A stretch of 64,000 nt of DNA from Halothece sp. PCC 7418. GTDB lineage: Bacteria > Cyanobacteriota > Cyanobacteriia > Cyanobacteriales > Rubidibacteraceae. Where the stretch lies: assembly GCF_000317635.1 (NCBI RefSeq), contig NC_019779.1:1426001-1490000 (forward strand). Direction: 5' to 3'. The translations under genes and the position numbers were made by a program. Under the pieces are notes generated by a model. It had not been told where the DNA came from. It worked only from the letters and a program-made list of their open reading frames with translations, and ran no database searches. This document shows, in pieces, positions 7,090 through 14,866 of the stretch (the stretch's first letter is position 1; each line of letters opens with the position of its first letter).

Positions 7090-8562
7090 ATGAGCCAGAT
7101 TCAAACGACAATTCATTGGGAAATCCTTGCACAAAATTATGAACAGTCTCATCGCCGTCAGGGAAACCTTCGCGAGAAGCCAAGAGGGTATCATTTTCAG
7201 CGTCTGGGATCTCCTCGACTTCCTTCAGATTTGGTTTTAAGAGACTATCAAACCCAAGCCGTGGTCAGTTGGTTTCGTCAACGAGGGCGGGGAATGCTCA
7301 AAATGGCGACGGGAAGCGGTAAAACCATTACCGCCTTGGCAATTACTACGGAACTCCATGAGAAGATTGGTTTACAAGCGTTATTGGTGGTCTGTCCTTA
7401 TCGTCATCTGGTCACGCAATGGGCGCGAGAATGTGGAAAGTTTAATTTACAGCCCCTTTTAGCATTTGAAAGTGTCGAACAATGGCAACGAACTTTATCG
7501 AATCAGCTTTATCATCTCACCAAGGGCACGCAAGACTTTTTAACCATTATTACCACTAAGGCGACCCTGATCAAGGAAGGTTTTCAATCGCAACTGCCTT
7601 ATTTCCCAGAAAAAACGCTCATTGTTGGTGATGAAGCCCATCATTTGGGAACGCCACGCTTGCTTGCTAGTTTACCCTCTCAAATTGGCTTACGTCTTGG
7701 ATTATCGGCAACCCCAGAACGCTATTTTGATGAAACGGGAACCGATGGGGTCTTTCACTATTTTGGTGCGACCTTAAGTCCTCAGTTTACGCTTGCAGAC
7801 GCGATCGCGCAAGGAGCTCTCGTCCCTTATTTCTACTATCCCCTGTTTGTGGAGTTAACTGCTGCGGAAGCCTTGACTTATGCCAAATTCACCAAACGCA
7901 TTGGTTGGGCGTTAGCTGATAACCCCAATTGGAATACCAATGAGACCTTAACGTCTTTACTGATGCAGCGATCGCGCTTAGTCGGTACTGCGGAAAATAA
8001 ACTTCCTACCCTCGCTCGCTTAATGTCCACCCGCTTAGACACCAGTCATACTTTATTTTATTGTGGCGATGGCGCGATCGAAACGCGATCGGATGGCATT
8101 CATCGTCAAGTGGCTGCAGTGACTCGTCTACTCGGAAATGAACTGGGGTTTCGAGTCCATAGCTATACCGCCGAAACGCCAATGAAAGAAAGAGAACAAT
8201 TACGAATCCAGTTTGAACAGGGGGAACTGCAAGGGTTAGTCGCGATTCATTGTTTAGACGAAGGGGTCGATATTCCAGCAATTCGTCATGCGGTAATTTT
8301 AGCGAGTACAGGAAACCCCCGCCAATTTATCCAACGACGAGGGCGCGTCTTACGTCCTCATTCTGGTAAAACTGAGGCGACTATTTTTGATATGATTGCC
8401 ATTCCGCCACAGCTTGATCGGGAAACTTGGGAGGTGGAACGCAACTTATTACGGAAAGAATTAAAACGATTTCTGGAATTTGCCAAACTCGCTAAAAACG
8501 CAGCAGCAGCCAGTGAGAAATTACTCACCCTACAGGAACAATATAGACTCCCTCCAGACTAG
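7090..8562 (+). CDS. SF2 DEAH-type helicase / ATPase
   Basis: About 490 residues with both RecA-like lobes. Motif I is MATGSGKT, motif II DEAH (VGDEAHHLGTPR), motif III LSATPER, and motif VI FIQRRGRVLRPHSGKT, with HCLDEGVDIPAI before it. This is a UvrB/XPB-like superfamily 2 arrangement with no extra nuclease domain. Related stand-alone proteins are often annotated near DNA phosphorothioation or restriction systems, but no such genes are here. Start codons at 7066, 7075 and 7090 are all possible; no Shine-Dalgarno decides. Confidence 0.75.
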   Translation: MSQIQTTIHWEILAQNYEQSHRRQGNLREKPRGYHFQRLGSPRLPSDLVLRDYQTQAVVSWFRQRGRGMLKMATGSGKTITALAITTELHEKIGLQALLVVCPYRHLVTQWARECGKFNLQPLLAFESVEQWQRTLSNQLYHLTKGTQDFLTIITTKATLIKEGFQSQLPYFPEKTLIVGDEAHHLGTPRLLASLPSQIGLRLGLSATPERYFDETGTDGVFHYFGATLSPQFTLADAIAQGALVPYFYYPLFVELTAAEALTYAKFTKRIGWALADNPNWNTNETLTSLLMQRSRLVGTAENKLPTLARLMSTRLDTSHTLFYCGDGAIETRSDGIHRQVAAVTRLLGNELGFRVHSYTAETPMKEREQLRIQFEQGELQGLVAIHCLDEGVDIPAIRHAVILASTGNPRQFIQRRGRVLRPHSGKTEATIFDMIAIPPQLDRETWEVERNLLRKELKRFLEFAKLAKNAAAASEKLLTLQEQYRLPPD

Positions 8563-8724
8563 TGGTCTGTCAACTTTGAAATGATCGGTGGCAGTTGAGC
8601 GGGAGATAGGGGGAAAGGGAGATGGGGAGAAATAGTAATCCCTCAATTCAAACATAATTGAGGATGAACGCGCACTTGGCAGTGGTTAACATTGCTTTCT
8701 TCGGTTCACAAGGGAATCTAACAT

Positions 8725-8761
8725 TTGTCAACTTTATAGCTATTTAGTTATATTATAAAGT
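8725..8761 (+). promoter_or_regulatory. Promoter of the DUF2892-Rieske operon overlapped by an inverted-repeat operator
   Basis: TTGTCA (8725-8730) and TATATT (8749-8754) are spaced 18 bp apart. A perfect inverted repeat ACTTTATA (8731-8738) / TATAAAGT (8754-8761) covers the interval from the -35 edge through the -10 box. This is the classic place for a repressor. AT-rich 8-bp arms are typical of ArsR/SmtB-type operators, but the regulator is not in the window. Confidence 0.5.
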
Positions 8762-8798
8762 ATAAGGAACTTTGATTCACCCATGGAGGATAAGACCT

Positions 8799-9011
8799 AT
8801 GTTTACCAACGTCGGCACGACGGATCGCTTGTTGCGACTGCTAATCGCCAGTGTATTGTTCTACCTTGGACTCTTTTCCTATGCTGGGTCAGCCCTAGGC
8901 ATTGGTTTAGATGTGGCTGGGGCTGTTGCCCTGCTGACAGGGTTGTTCGGTTTTTGTGGTCTCTATCGACTGCTGGGTCTGAATACCCACCAGTCCAATC
9001 CAAACTCATAG
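8799..9011 (+). CDS. DUF2892 (YgaP-like transmembrane) protein
   Basis: A 70-residue protein with two membrane helices (LLIASVLFYLGLF; AGAVALLTGLFGFCGLYRLLG) and the DUF2892 pattern NVGTTDRLLRLL at the start. GGAGGA at 8785-8790 places the start at 8799. DUF2892 domains often accompany rhodanese and sulfur-handling genes. It is the first gene of a tight operon with the Rieske gene 33 bases on. Confidence 0.75.
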   Translation: MFTNVGTTDRLLRLLIASVLFYLGLFSYAGSALGIGLDVAGAVALLTGLFGFCGLYRLLGLNTHQSNPNS

Positions 9012-9044
9012 TCAACATTATTGTTAAATGGAAGTGAATGCACC

Positions 9045-9578
9045 ATGAATAATGCAATTCCCAATGAAAGTCCAGAACTCTCGCGACGGCAATTACTCAA
9101 CTTTTTGACTGGTGCGACTGTGGCAGCTACGGTTGGAGCAGCGTTGTATCCAGTGAGCCAATTTTTTGTCCCTCCTCGGGAAGTTAATGCAGGGGGTGGT
9201 ATTTTAGCTAAAGACAAGCTCGGTAACCCCATTCCAGCTAGCCAAATCTTGGCAAATCCTCCAGGAACCCGAGCCTTGATTGCTGGTCTGGCTGGTGAAC
9301 CCACCTATCTGATTGTTCAGGAGGATGGCACACTCGGCGATCGCGGTATTGTCAATAATTGTACCCACTTGGGCTGCACGTTCCCTTGGAATGAGAATGC
9401 TGAGCAGTTTCAATGTCCTTGTCATGGCTCGTTATATGATCCCGCAGGCAATGTTGTGCGGGGGCCTGCTCCACTGCCCCTTAAGCTGGTTCATGTAACA
9501 GTCAAGGATGATGCAATTTGGCTATATCCCTGGACAGAGACAGATCCGCGTACAGGTGAACAACCCTGGTGGGTCTAA
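9045..9578 (+). CDS. petC: Cytochrome b6f-type Rieske iron-sulfur protein
   Basis: The 177-residue protein has the PetC plan: an RRQLLNF twin-arginine-like N-terminus, one membrane helix (GATVAATVGAALYPVSQFF), a hinge (PPREVNAGGG), and the Rieske head. CTHLGC at residues 106-111 and CPCHGS at 124-129 supply ligands C106, H108, C124 and H127 and the C111-C126 disulfide. It passes electrons from plastoquinol to cytochrome f at the thylakoid lumen. It lies in an unusual operon rather than next to petA, so it is probably an accessory isoform used under special conditions. A start 24 bases earlier (TTG) is less likely. Confidence 0.9.
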   Translation: MNNAIPNESPELSRRQLLNFLTGATVAATVGAALYPVSQFFVPPREVNAGGGILAKDKLGNPIPASQILANPPGTRALIAGLAGEPTYLIVQEDGTLGDRGIVNNCTHLGCTFPWNENAEQFQCPCHGSLYDPAGNVVRGPAPLPLKLVHVTVKDDAIWLYPWTETDPRTGEQPWWV

Positions 9579-9596
9579 ATAGAGATGGAGAAAATC

Positions 9597-9986
9597 ATGA
9601 AAATTGCGATCGCGAGTCAGAATAAAACGAGTGTAACTGGGCATACAGGACGCTGCCAGAAGTTCTGGATTTATGAAATTAATGAGCAGGAAATTACTAA
9701 GAAATCCCTGCTGGAATTACCTAAGGAGCAATCCTTGCATAATAGCTCCCCTGATGAATCGCATCCTCTCAACGGGGTACAGGTGTTAATATCTGGCGGG
9801 ATGGGGCGTGGGCTTGTCCGACGGCTTGCCTCCTATGGCATTGAAGGTCTTATTACCCAAGAAACCGATCTGGAGAAAGCCTTGGCTGCTTATCTGGATG
9901 GAACACTGGTACGGGAAGAACCAGAAGCCCATGAGCATGGGCATGATGTAGATAGTGAGCATGATCATGAACACTGCCATCACTAA
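9597..9986 (+). CDS. NifX/NifB-type (dinitrogenase Fe-Mo cofactor domain) protein with His-rich tail
   Basis: A 129-residue protein with an RNase H-like Fe-Mo cofactor-binding fold: MKIAIASQNKTSVTGHTGRC at the N-terminus, then VQVLISGGMGRGLVRRLASYGIEG. The last 20-odd residues are HEHGHDVDSEHDHEHCHH, a metal-binding tail. No nif genes are near, so a nitrogenase role is not supported; stand-alone members may carry Fe-S or metal clusters. GGAG ten bases upstream favours the start at 9597 over 9585. It is 18 bases after petC. Confidence 0.75.
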   Translation: MKIAIASQNKTSVTGHTGRCQKFWIYEINEQEITKKSLLELPKEQSLHNSSPDESHPLNGVQVLISGGMGRGLVRRLASYGIEGLITQETDLEKALAAYLDGTLVREEPEAHEHGHDVDSEHDHEHCHH

Positions 9987-10012
9987 ATAAATTGAGCCAA
10001 TTCAAGTTAACA

Positions 10013-10681
10013 ATGAATTTTATCGCACTGACACAACTCCCGAAAAGGCTATTTGCTTGGGGATTAGCAAAGGCGAACACTGCCGACCAAACATCCATTA
10101 AGCTAAGTAACTGTCGAGAACATAGTAGCTTGGCTGACCTCAAACGATCGCTGCTCGGTCAGATTCAGGGAACGGTGTTAGAAATTGGTCCCGGTGCAGG
10201 GTCAAATTTTGCCTACTACCCCACCGATATACACTGGATTGGGGTAGAGCCGAACCCCTTTATGTCTTCCTATTTGCACCAAGAAGCCACGCAACGGGGA
10301 ATTCAGAGCATTGAGCTTTATGAAGGTGCTGCCGAAAACCTACCCGTTGAAGCTGACAGCGCGGATGTGGTCGTCAGTTCCCATGTCTTGTGTTCGGTGA
10401 GCAACTTGGATCAGGCTTTACAGGAAGTGCAGCGAGTGCTCAAACCAGGGGGTCAATTTATCTTCTTAGAGCACGTCGCTGCTGAGAGTTGCACTTGGAC
10501 TCGACGAATCCAAGAGGGAGTGGCCCCGCTTTGGAAAAGCCTCTTTGATAACTGCCATCTGAATCGGGAAACATGGCAAGCGCTAGAAGCAGCGGGTTTT
10601 GCAACGCTTGATTATCATCATTTCCAGATTCCTCTACCCCTGGTTAGTCCTCACATTGCTGGAATTGCCACGATGCCCTAG
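10013..10681 (+). CDS. Class I SAM-dependent methyltransferase
   Basis: A 222-residue protein with SAM motif I VLEIGPGAGSNF, the acidic end of strand 2 (GVEPNPFM), DVVVSSHVLCSV as motif II, and LKPGGQFIFLEHVA as motif III. This is the UbiE/Methyltransf_11 layout. The substrate is unknown. It sits between the NifX-like and metallo-beta-lactamase genes. A TTG start at 9992 would add seven residues; neither start has a strong ribosome site. Confidence 0.75.
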   Translation: MNFIALTQLPKRLFAWGLAKANTADQTSIKLSNCREHSSLADLKRSLLGQIQGTVLEIGPGAGSNFAYYPTDIHWIGVEPNPFMSSYLHQEATQRGIQSIELYEGAAENLPVEADSADVVVSSHVLCSVSNLDQALQEVQRVLKPGGQFIFLEHVAAESCTWTRRIQEGVAPLWKSLFDNCHLNRETWQALEAAGFATLDYHHFQIPLPLVSPHIAGIATMP

Positions 10682-10722
10682 TCAGCATAATTGACTCTTT
10701 AAGTACGAGAGGTTAACCCTTG

Positions 10723-11571
10723 ATGACATACGGCAACCCGACTCTTCAAATCACGGTATTGGTGGAAAATACAGCAGGCGGACGCGGTTTACTGGGGGAA
10801 CATGGCATCGCCTTTCTGCTGGAAACAGACCATCATCGCCTTCTTTTTGACACGGGACAAGGAATGGCGCTCCCCCACAATGCCCGACAATTGGGGATCT
10901 CCTTGCAGAATTTAGACGCGATCGTCCTCAGTCATGGTCACTATGACCACAGTGGCGGTTTACCTGCCCTGTTAGAGCACACTTCGCAGACTGATTTATT
11001 TTTGCATCCAGCAGCCATTGAGCCGAAGTACAGTGCTCGCGGTGACATTGGTTCTCCCTTGCAGGATGAAGACAGCTTAAAAAGCCTGGTTCGTCGTCTG
11101 GTCTGGACGGACAAAGTCACAGAAATTGTTGAGGGAATCTGGGTGACGGGACCCATCCCCCGTCAGCATCCCTTAGAAGATACAGGAGGTCAGTTTTGGC
11201 GCACCGAAAACCAAGCCACGCTCGATACCTTACCCGATGACCAAGCCCTCTTTGCTGCAACTCCCCAAGGCTGGGTTGTGATTTTAGGCTGTGCCCACGC
11301 TGGCGTGATCAATACTCTGAACTATATTGCCCGCCTCACCGGTACGGATCGCTTTGCTGCTGTCATTGGTGGTATGCACCTGTTAAAGGCTAGTGAACCC
11401 CGTATCCAGGCGACCCTAGAGTGCCTAAAATATTATGATGTGCAGGTGATTGGGGCTAACCATTGTACCAGTCTCAAGGCAATCACCACTTTTTTACATG
11501 AACTGCGCGATCGCTGCATCGATTGTCGGGTTGGGACACGACTTAATTTTAGTCAAGAGGGAGTTGATTAA
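10723..11571 (+). CDS. Metallo-beta-lactamase-fold hydrolase
   Basis: A 282-residue protein with SHGHYDHSGG as the HxHxDH zinc motif, later ligands in GCAHAGVINTL and GGMHLL, and a late GANHCTS. This is the subgroup annotated as 7,8-dihydropterin-6-methyl-4-aminobenzene-5'-phosphate synthase-like in anaerobes and methanogens. Its partner in such organisms is often a NifX-like protein, as here. Last gene of the five-gene operon; AGAGG precedes the ATG. Confidence 0.75.
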   Translation: MTYGNPTLQITVLVENTAGGRGLLGEHGIAFLLETDHHRLLFDTGQGMALPHNARQLGISLQNLDAIVLSHGHYDHSGGLPALLEHTSQTDLFLHPAAIEPKYSARGDIGSPLQDEDSLKSLVRRLVWTDKVTEIVEGIWVTGPIPRQHPLEDTGGQFWRTENQATLDTLPDDQALFAATPQGWVVILGCAHAGVINTLNYIARLTGTDRFAAVIGGMHLLKASEPRIQATLECLKYYDVQVIGANHCTSLKAITTFLHELRDRCIDCRVGTRLNFSQEGVD

Positions 11572-11922
11572 TTTTCTTGAATCCTCATCTTGCCTGCGAT
11601 AACAAACATCGCGCTATCTGAAATCAACTCGCCTGTTGGGAGATGGGGAGATTGGGGGATGGGGGGGGAGATTTCATGACTCTTTTTTCTGATTAATTCG
11701 TCAAAAAGTAAGAAAAAAGCATCGATTGTCCTCAAGACGCTTTCAGGACTTGTCCTGTCAATTTAAGGGGGAGAATAAAACAGCCCTGCGCTCAATAAGG
11801 GGAATCCCCCCTAACCTCCTCACGCTTGGCTCCGGCTTCGTAAGGGGGGAACGATGAATCAAGTTTTTACATAAGAATGAGAACTGCTATAGTTGAGTTG
11901 GTTTGATTTAATTGACATACTC
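11572..11922. repeat. Gene-free stretch with G-rich dispersed repeat
   Basis: No gene seen. A poly-G-rich tract runs at about 11636-11672. A dispersed element follows at about 11806-11872 (CCCCCCTAACCTCCTCACGC ... CTTCGTAAGGGGGGAAC ... TTTTTACATAAGA), which is a diverged copy of the elements at 13192-13400 and 13517-13605. It has the secondary insertion CACGCTTGGCTCCGG inside the palindrome loop. Confidence 0.55.
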
Positions 11923-12224
11923 ACCGCCCTAGAAGGACGGTGATTCTTCGGTCTTCACAGATTCCGAATTACTGGTTCAGCGACACCACTTACTGATTTA
12001 AGTTTCCCTGAATCAACAGAGGTGGGAGTCTCCCCAGTCGTTTCCTATGCACGAGGCAGTTCCCCAATGCCCTTGGGTACTTTTAGACAATCAAAACTTA
12101 TTGTTGATTGGTTTAATCTCGGCGAGAGATCAAGGTTTTTAGACTGGTTGAATACCTTTCCAGCGTTTTCCTATATTAACACAAGAACTCCCTAAAGGGA
12201 GGGGCTTTAAACCCGTGATTTAAT
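11923..12224 (-). mobile_element. Non-autonomous IS200/IS605 relic with omegaRNA-like 3' part
   Basis: Read on the minus strand, a left-end hairpin (CTCCCTTTAGGGAG near 12188-12201) starts the element. A right-end hairpin (CACCGTCCTTCTAGGGCGGTG) followed by AGTATGTCAA ends it at about 11923. The 3' part carries CTGTGAAGACCGAAG just before the end hairpin, similar to the relic near 54620-54680 (CTGTGAATATCGAAG). No tnpA or tnpB frame remains in the 300 bp. Confidence 0.55.
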
Positions 12225-12287
12225 GGTAAACAATTGATTAAAAGGGAATAAATGCTAGATATTCTTGGTCACAGCATCGCGCTGAAT

Positions 12288-12614
12288 TTATGATTCCTCA
12301 TCTGATGAATGATCAAATTTTTTCCGAGCGCGACTAATCGCAAGCCAATTATCGGTAATGGTAATTAATGAAGCCAAAGGAGCCCAATTTTGACCGCGCT
12401 TCCAAGATTCTTCCATGCTAGCTGACGGAGACACCGTTTCAATCAAGAAAAAAACACTAAATGTAGTTCCTCCTAACCAGAGAAGGGGTTTCCAGCGTTG
12501 GGTATATAAATAGGGCGTAATCGGAATTAAAAATCCTAAGATCGTCGAAATCCAAATCCGTTTTTGGCTGAGGCGTTGTTGTTTTTGTTGTTCTAATTCT
12601 GAAGGCTGGGTCAT
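12288..12614 (-). CDS. Small membrane protein of unknown function
   Basis: A 108-residue protein with two or three hydrophobic segments (ISTILGFLIPITPYLYT; PLLWLGGTTFSVFFLIETV) and charged ends. I do not recognise the family. It is divergent from csx18, and the inverted repeat at 12687-12732 lies between them, so it may be co-regulated with the CRISPR genes. Confidence 0.5.
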   Translation of the reverse strand: MTQPSELEQQKQQRLSQKRIWISTILGFLIPITPYLYTQRWKPLLWLGGTTFSVFFLIETVSPSASMEESWKRGQNWAPLASLITITDNWLAISRARKKFDHSSDEES

Positions 12615-12686
12615 TGTTTTTGATGAATTCTGAATAATCTAATTTGCATTATTACCTTCTTTTTCCAGACTGCATCTTTCTCCTGA

Positions 12687-12739
12687 GCGAATGACCAAAT
12701 AAATTTTCTCTTTGCCATTTTCGTGGTTCGCGTAGAAAG
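12687..12739. promoter_or_regulatory. Operator-like inverted repeat, shared CRISPR-island motif (site C)
   Basis: The left arm GCGAATGACCAA (12687-12698) is the exact reverse complement of the right arm of site B at 47012-47023. The right arm TTCGTGGTTCGCG (12720-12732) continues into TAGAAAG. The same TTCGCRTAGAAAG core is found before cas10 (33719-33739) and before the WYL gene (47012-47031). It lies about 60 bp before csx18 and 73 bp before the divergent gene. Confidence 0.5.
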
Positions 12740-12800
12740 ACTTCTCTGATTTAAAAAATCAGGATAGTTTGAACAGAGAAATGAGTTTTGAGAATTGCAA

Positions 12801-13070
12801 ATGTTTTTATCGCCTCGGGTTGCTTTGGTTCGGAATTTAGCGGTTGCTCTCTTTAATGGCGCGATCGCGCTGGTCATTTTGTTAATTGCTCCGATGGGGT
12901 TAGCAGGAGTGATCACCAATACCGTGATGATTGCTGTCGCCAGCTTTTTCAATGCGACCGCCTGTGATCGCATTGTGCTGTTTTTGCAAAGGGGTCAAGA
13001 TCCCCTAAAAACCAATCCTTTTTCTCCCTTAGAGCAGGATCAAAGTTCCTCTGATATCGAACAGGATTGA
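12801..13070 (+). CDS. csx18: Csx18-like small CRISPR-associated membrane protein
   Basis: An 89-residue protein with two membrane helices (LAVALFNGAIALVILLIA; LAGVITNTVMIAVASFFNA) and an acidic tail. The opening FLSPRVALVRNLAVALFNGA is what I recall for Csx18, a small family found beside cyanobacterial type III loci. Its function is not known. It is the gene just ahead of cas1. The upstream inverted repeat shared with cas10 and the WYL gene supports CRISPR association. A TTG start six bases earlier is possible. Confidence 0.6.
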   Translation: MFLSPRVALVRNLAVALFNGAIALVILLIAPMGLAGVITNTVMIAVASFFNATACDRIVLFLQRGQDPLKTNPFSPLEQDQSSSDIEQD

Positions 13071-13191
13071 AGGTGAAACCAGTCTCCTTTAATTTAGTGA
13101 TTCCATGGGTGATCAATTAGCACGACATCCGATCCCTCAACCCCCCGTTAAGGAGGATGAAGACAAAACAACTATAGCAATCCCATAGGAA

Positions 13192-13374
13192 TTGTAAATT
13201 AATCCCCCCTAGCCCCCCTTCGTAAGGTAGCTGAGTTTGGGGTAATTGAGCCGTCAATGAACGATTGTAAATTAATCCCCCCTAACCCCCCTTCGTAAGG
13301 TAGTTGAGTTTGGGGTAATTGAGCCGTCAATGAACGATTGTAAATTAATCCCCCCTAACCCCCCTTCGTAAGGG
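13192..13374. repeat. Three 36-37 bp repeats with two near-identical 36-37 bp intervening units, 73 bp period
   Basis: TTGTAAATTAATCCCCCCTA begins at 13192, 13265 and 13338. Each copy runs on to CTTCGTAAGG (36 bp), then an intervening TAGTTGAGTTTGGGGTAATT-type unit of 37 bp follows the first two. The third copy runs on into the normal continuation of the dispersed element (GGGGAACGG...). The two interveners differ by one base. The layout equals repeat-spacer-repeat-spacer-repeat, but a tandem duplication gives the same picture. Confidence 0.65.
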
Positions 13375-13664
13375 GGGAACGGTTAATCAACTTTTTACAT
13401 AAGATTTAGAACTGCTAGATCTCCTTTGAGGGTTGATCAATTAGCACGACATCCGATCCCGCCAACCCCCCGTTAAGGAGGATGAAGACAAAACAACTAT
13501 AGCAATCCCATAGGAATTGTAAATTAATCCCCCCTAACCTCCTCACGCTTGGCTCCGGCTTCGTAAGGGGGGAACGGTTAATCAACTTTTTACATAAGAT
13601 TTAGAACTGCTAGATCTCCTTTGAGGGTTGATCAATTAGCACGACATCCGATCCCGCCAACCCC

Positions 13665-13848
13665 CCTTTCAAAGGGGGGCGAAGGGGGGATTAGAGAAAC
13701 TTACGCTAATATTGATTCTATTTCTTCTTTTGCAGAATCCTTTCAAAGGGGGGGCGAAGGGGGGATTAGAGAAACGACAGAAGGTTAACTTCGGAAATCC
13801 TTCCTCATCGAACCTTTCAAAGGGGGGCGAAGGGGGGATTAGAGGAAC
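13665..13848 (+). CRISPR. CRISPR-like micro-array: three 36-37 bp repeats, two different 37-38 bp spacers
   Basis: Copies at 13665-13700, 13739-13775 and 13813-13848 start CCTTTCAAAGGGGGG and end GGATTAGAGAAAC (AGAGGAAC in the last). The interveners 13701-13738 and 13776-13812 are unrelated to each other. The period is 74 bp, equal to the mean of the main array. The 3' end GAAAC resembles the main repeat. The core is a dispersed cyanobacterial G-rich element (compare 38053-38090). The degenerate third copy would be the trailer end if read on the plus strand. It lies 31 bp before cas1. Confidence 0.4.
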
Positions 13849-13879
13849 ATCTAACTTTTTTAAGATAGTATTTAACATC

Positions 13880-14863
13880 ATGCACACGCTTTATGTTGCC
13901 CAGCAAGGGTGCCATGTTTGTCGAGACCAGCAAAAGCTACTGATTAAAAAAGGAGAGGACATCTTAGGGGAAGTGCAAATTCCACTCCTTGAACAAGTTT
14001 TAGTGTTTGGTCGCTCTCAAATTACCACCCAAGCCATTCAGGTTTGTTTGCAAGAAGATATTCCCATTGCCTTTTTATCGCGCATGGGCTATTGTTATGG
14101 GCGGATTATGCCCATTGAGCGGGGCTATCGTCAACTCTCCCGCTATCAACAGCAGTTAACGCCACAGGATCGACTGATTATCGCTCAACGAATTGTGGAA
14201 GCGAAGTTGAAAAATAGTCGAGTGTTCCTGATGCGCCAATATCGCACTCGTCAGAAAGACAGTATTGCACTAGCGATTAAATCTCTCAATTATTTTGCTC
14301 AGAAAACGTTAACCGTGAGTCAGCTTGACCAGTTGATGGGAATTGAAGGGTCGGGCGCAGTGCAATATTTTCAAGCGCTTGGGGAGTGTATCGCTTATGA
14401 TGAATTCAAATTACTAGCGCGATCGCGCCGTCCCCCCACCAACCCCACTAACGCCTTACTTAGTTTTGGTTATCAGATTTTGTGGAATCATCTGCTAACT
14501 TTAATTGAAATGCAAGGACTTGACCCCTATTATGCCTGTCTGCATCAAGGATCAGAACGTCATGCAGCTTTAGCCTCTGACCTCATTGAAGAGTTTCGGG
14601 TTCCTTTTGTGGATTCGCTGGTGTTGTGGTTAATTAATACTCGAACCATGAACCCAGAAGAAGATTTTCGCTATCAAGACGGCGGGTGTTTTCTCAATGC
14701 AGTCGGTCGCAAAAAGTTTCTCAGTGCTTGGTTAAAACGCATGGAACAACCCGTTGGAAGTGAAAAGCAACCGCGCTGGGATATCCTCACTCGCCAAATT
14801 CGGAAATATAAGCAGTTTGTTTATAATCCTATTGAGTTTTATACGCCCTACGAGATTCAGTAG
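13880..14863 (+). CDS. cas1: CRISPR-associated endonuclease Cas1
   Basis: Cas1 with Cas2 integrates new spacers. The 327-residue protein starts MHTLYVAQQGCHVC and has the beta-sheet N-domain. The helical catalytic domain shows E156 (MGIEGSGAVQYF), H222 (LHQGSERHAALASDL) and E237 (DLIEEFRVPFVDSL). No reverse transcriptase or Cas6 domain is fused. The open frame extends upstream through the G-rich repeats, but homologues begin at this ATG. cas2 follows after three bases. The long gap from the effector genes places adaptation and effector modules at opposite ends of the array. Confidence 0.93.
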   Translation: MHTLYVAQQGCHVCRDQQKLLIKKGEDILGEVQIPLLEQVLVFGRSQITTQAIQVCLQEDIPIAFLSRMGYCYGRIMPIERGYRQLSRYQQQLTPQDRLIIAQRIVEAKLKNSRVFLMRQYRTRQKDSIALAIKSLNYFAQKTLTVSQLDQLMGIEGSGAVQYFQALGECIAYDEFKLLARSRRPPTNPTNALLSFGYQILWNHLLTLIEMQGLDPYYACLHQGSERHAALASDLIEEFRVPFVDSLVLWLINTRTMNPEEDFRYQDGGCFLNAVGRKKFLSAWLKRMEQPVGSEKQPRWDILTRQIRKYKQFVYNPIEFYTPYEIQ

Positions 14864-14866
14864 TCC

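Larger units (their letters stand above)
13071..13879. repeat. Long gene-free repeat region between csx18 and cas1
   Basis: About 800 bp without a gene. A segment starting GATCAATTAGCACGACATCC recurs at 13111, 13435 and 13630; the first two copies run together for over 100 bp. Within it lie a 73-bp periodic array (13192-13374) and a 74-bp periodic array (13665-13848), listed separately. All are made from G-rich dispersed elements. Confidence 0.75.

Noticed and set aside
9597-9986. Nitrogen fixation role for the NifX-like gene
   Set aside because: No other nif gene in the window and the neighbours point to electron transport or metal handling.
13712-13879. Extending Cas1 upstream through the G-rich repeats
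   Set aside because: The frame is open, but the residues are translated repeats and Cas1 proteins begin at MHTLYV-type sequence.
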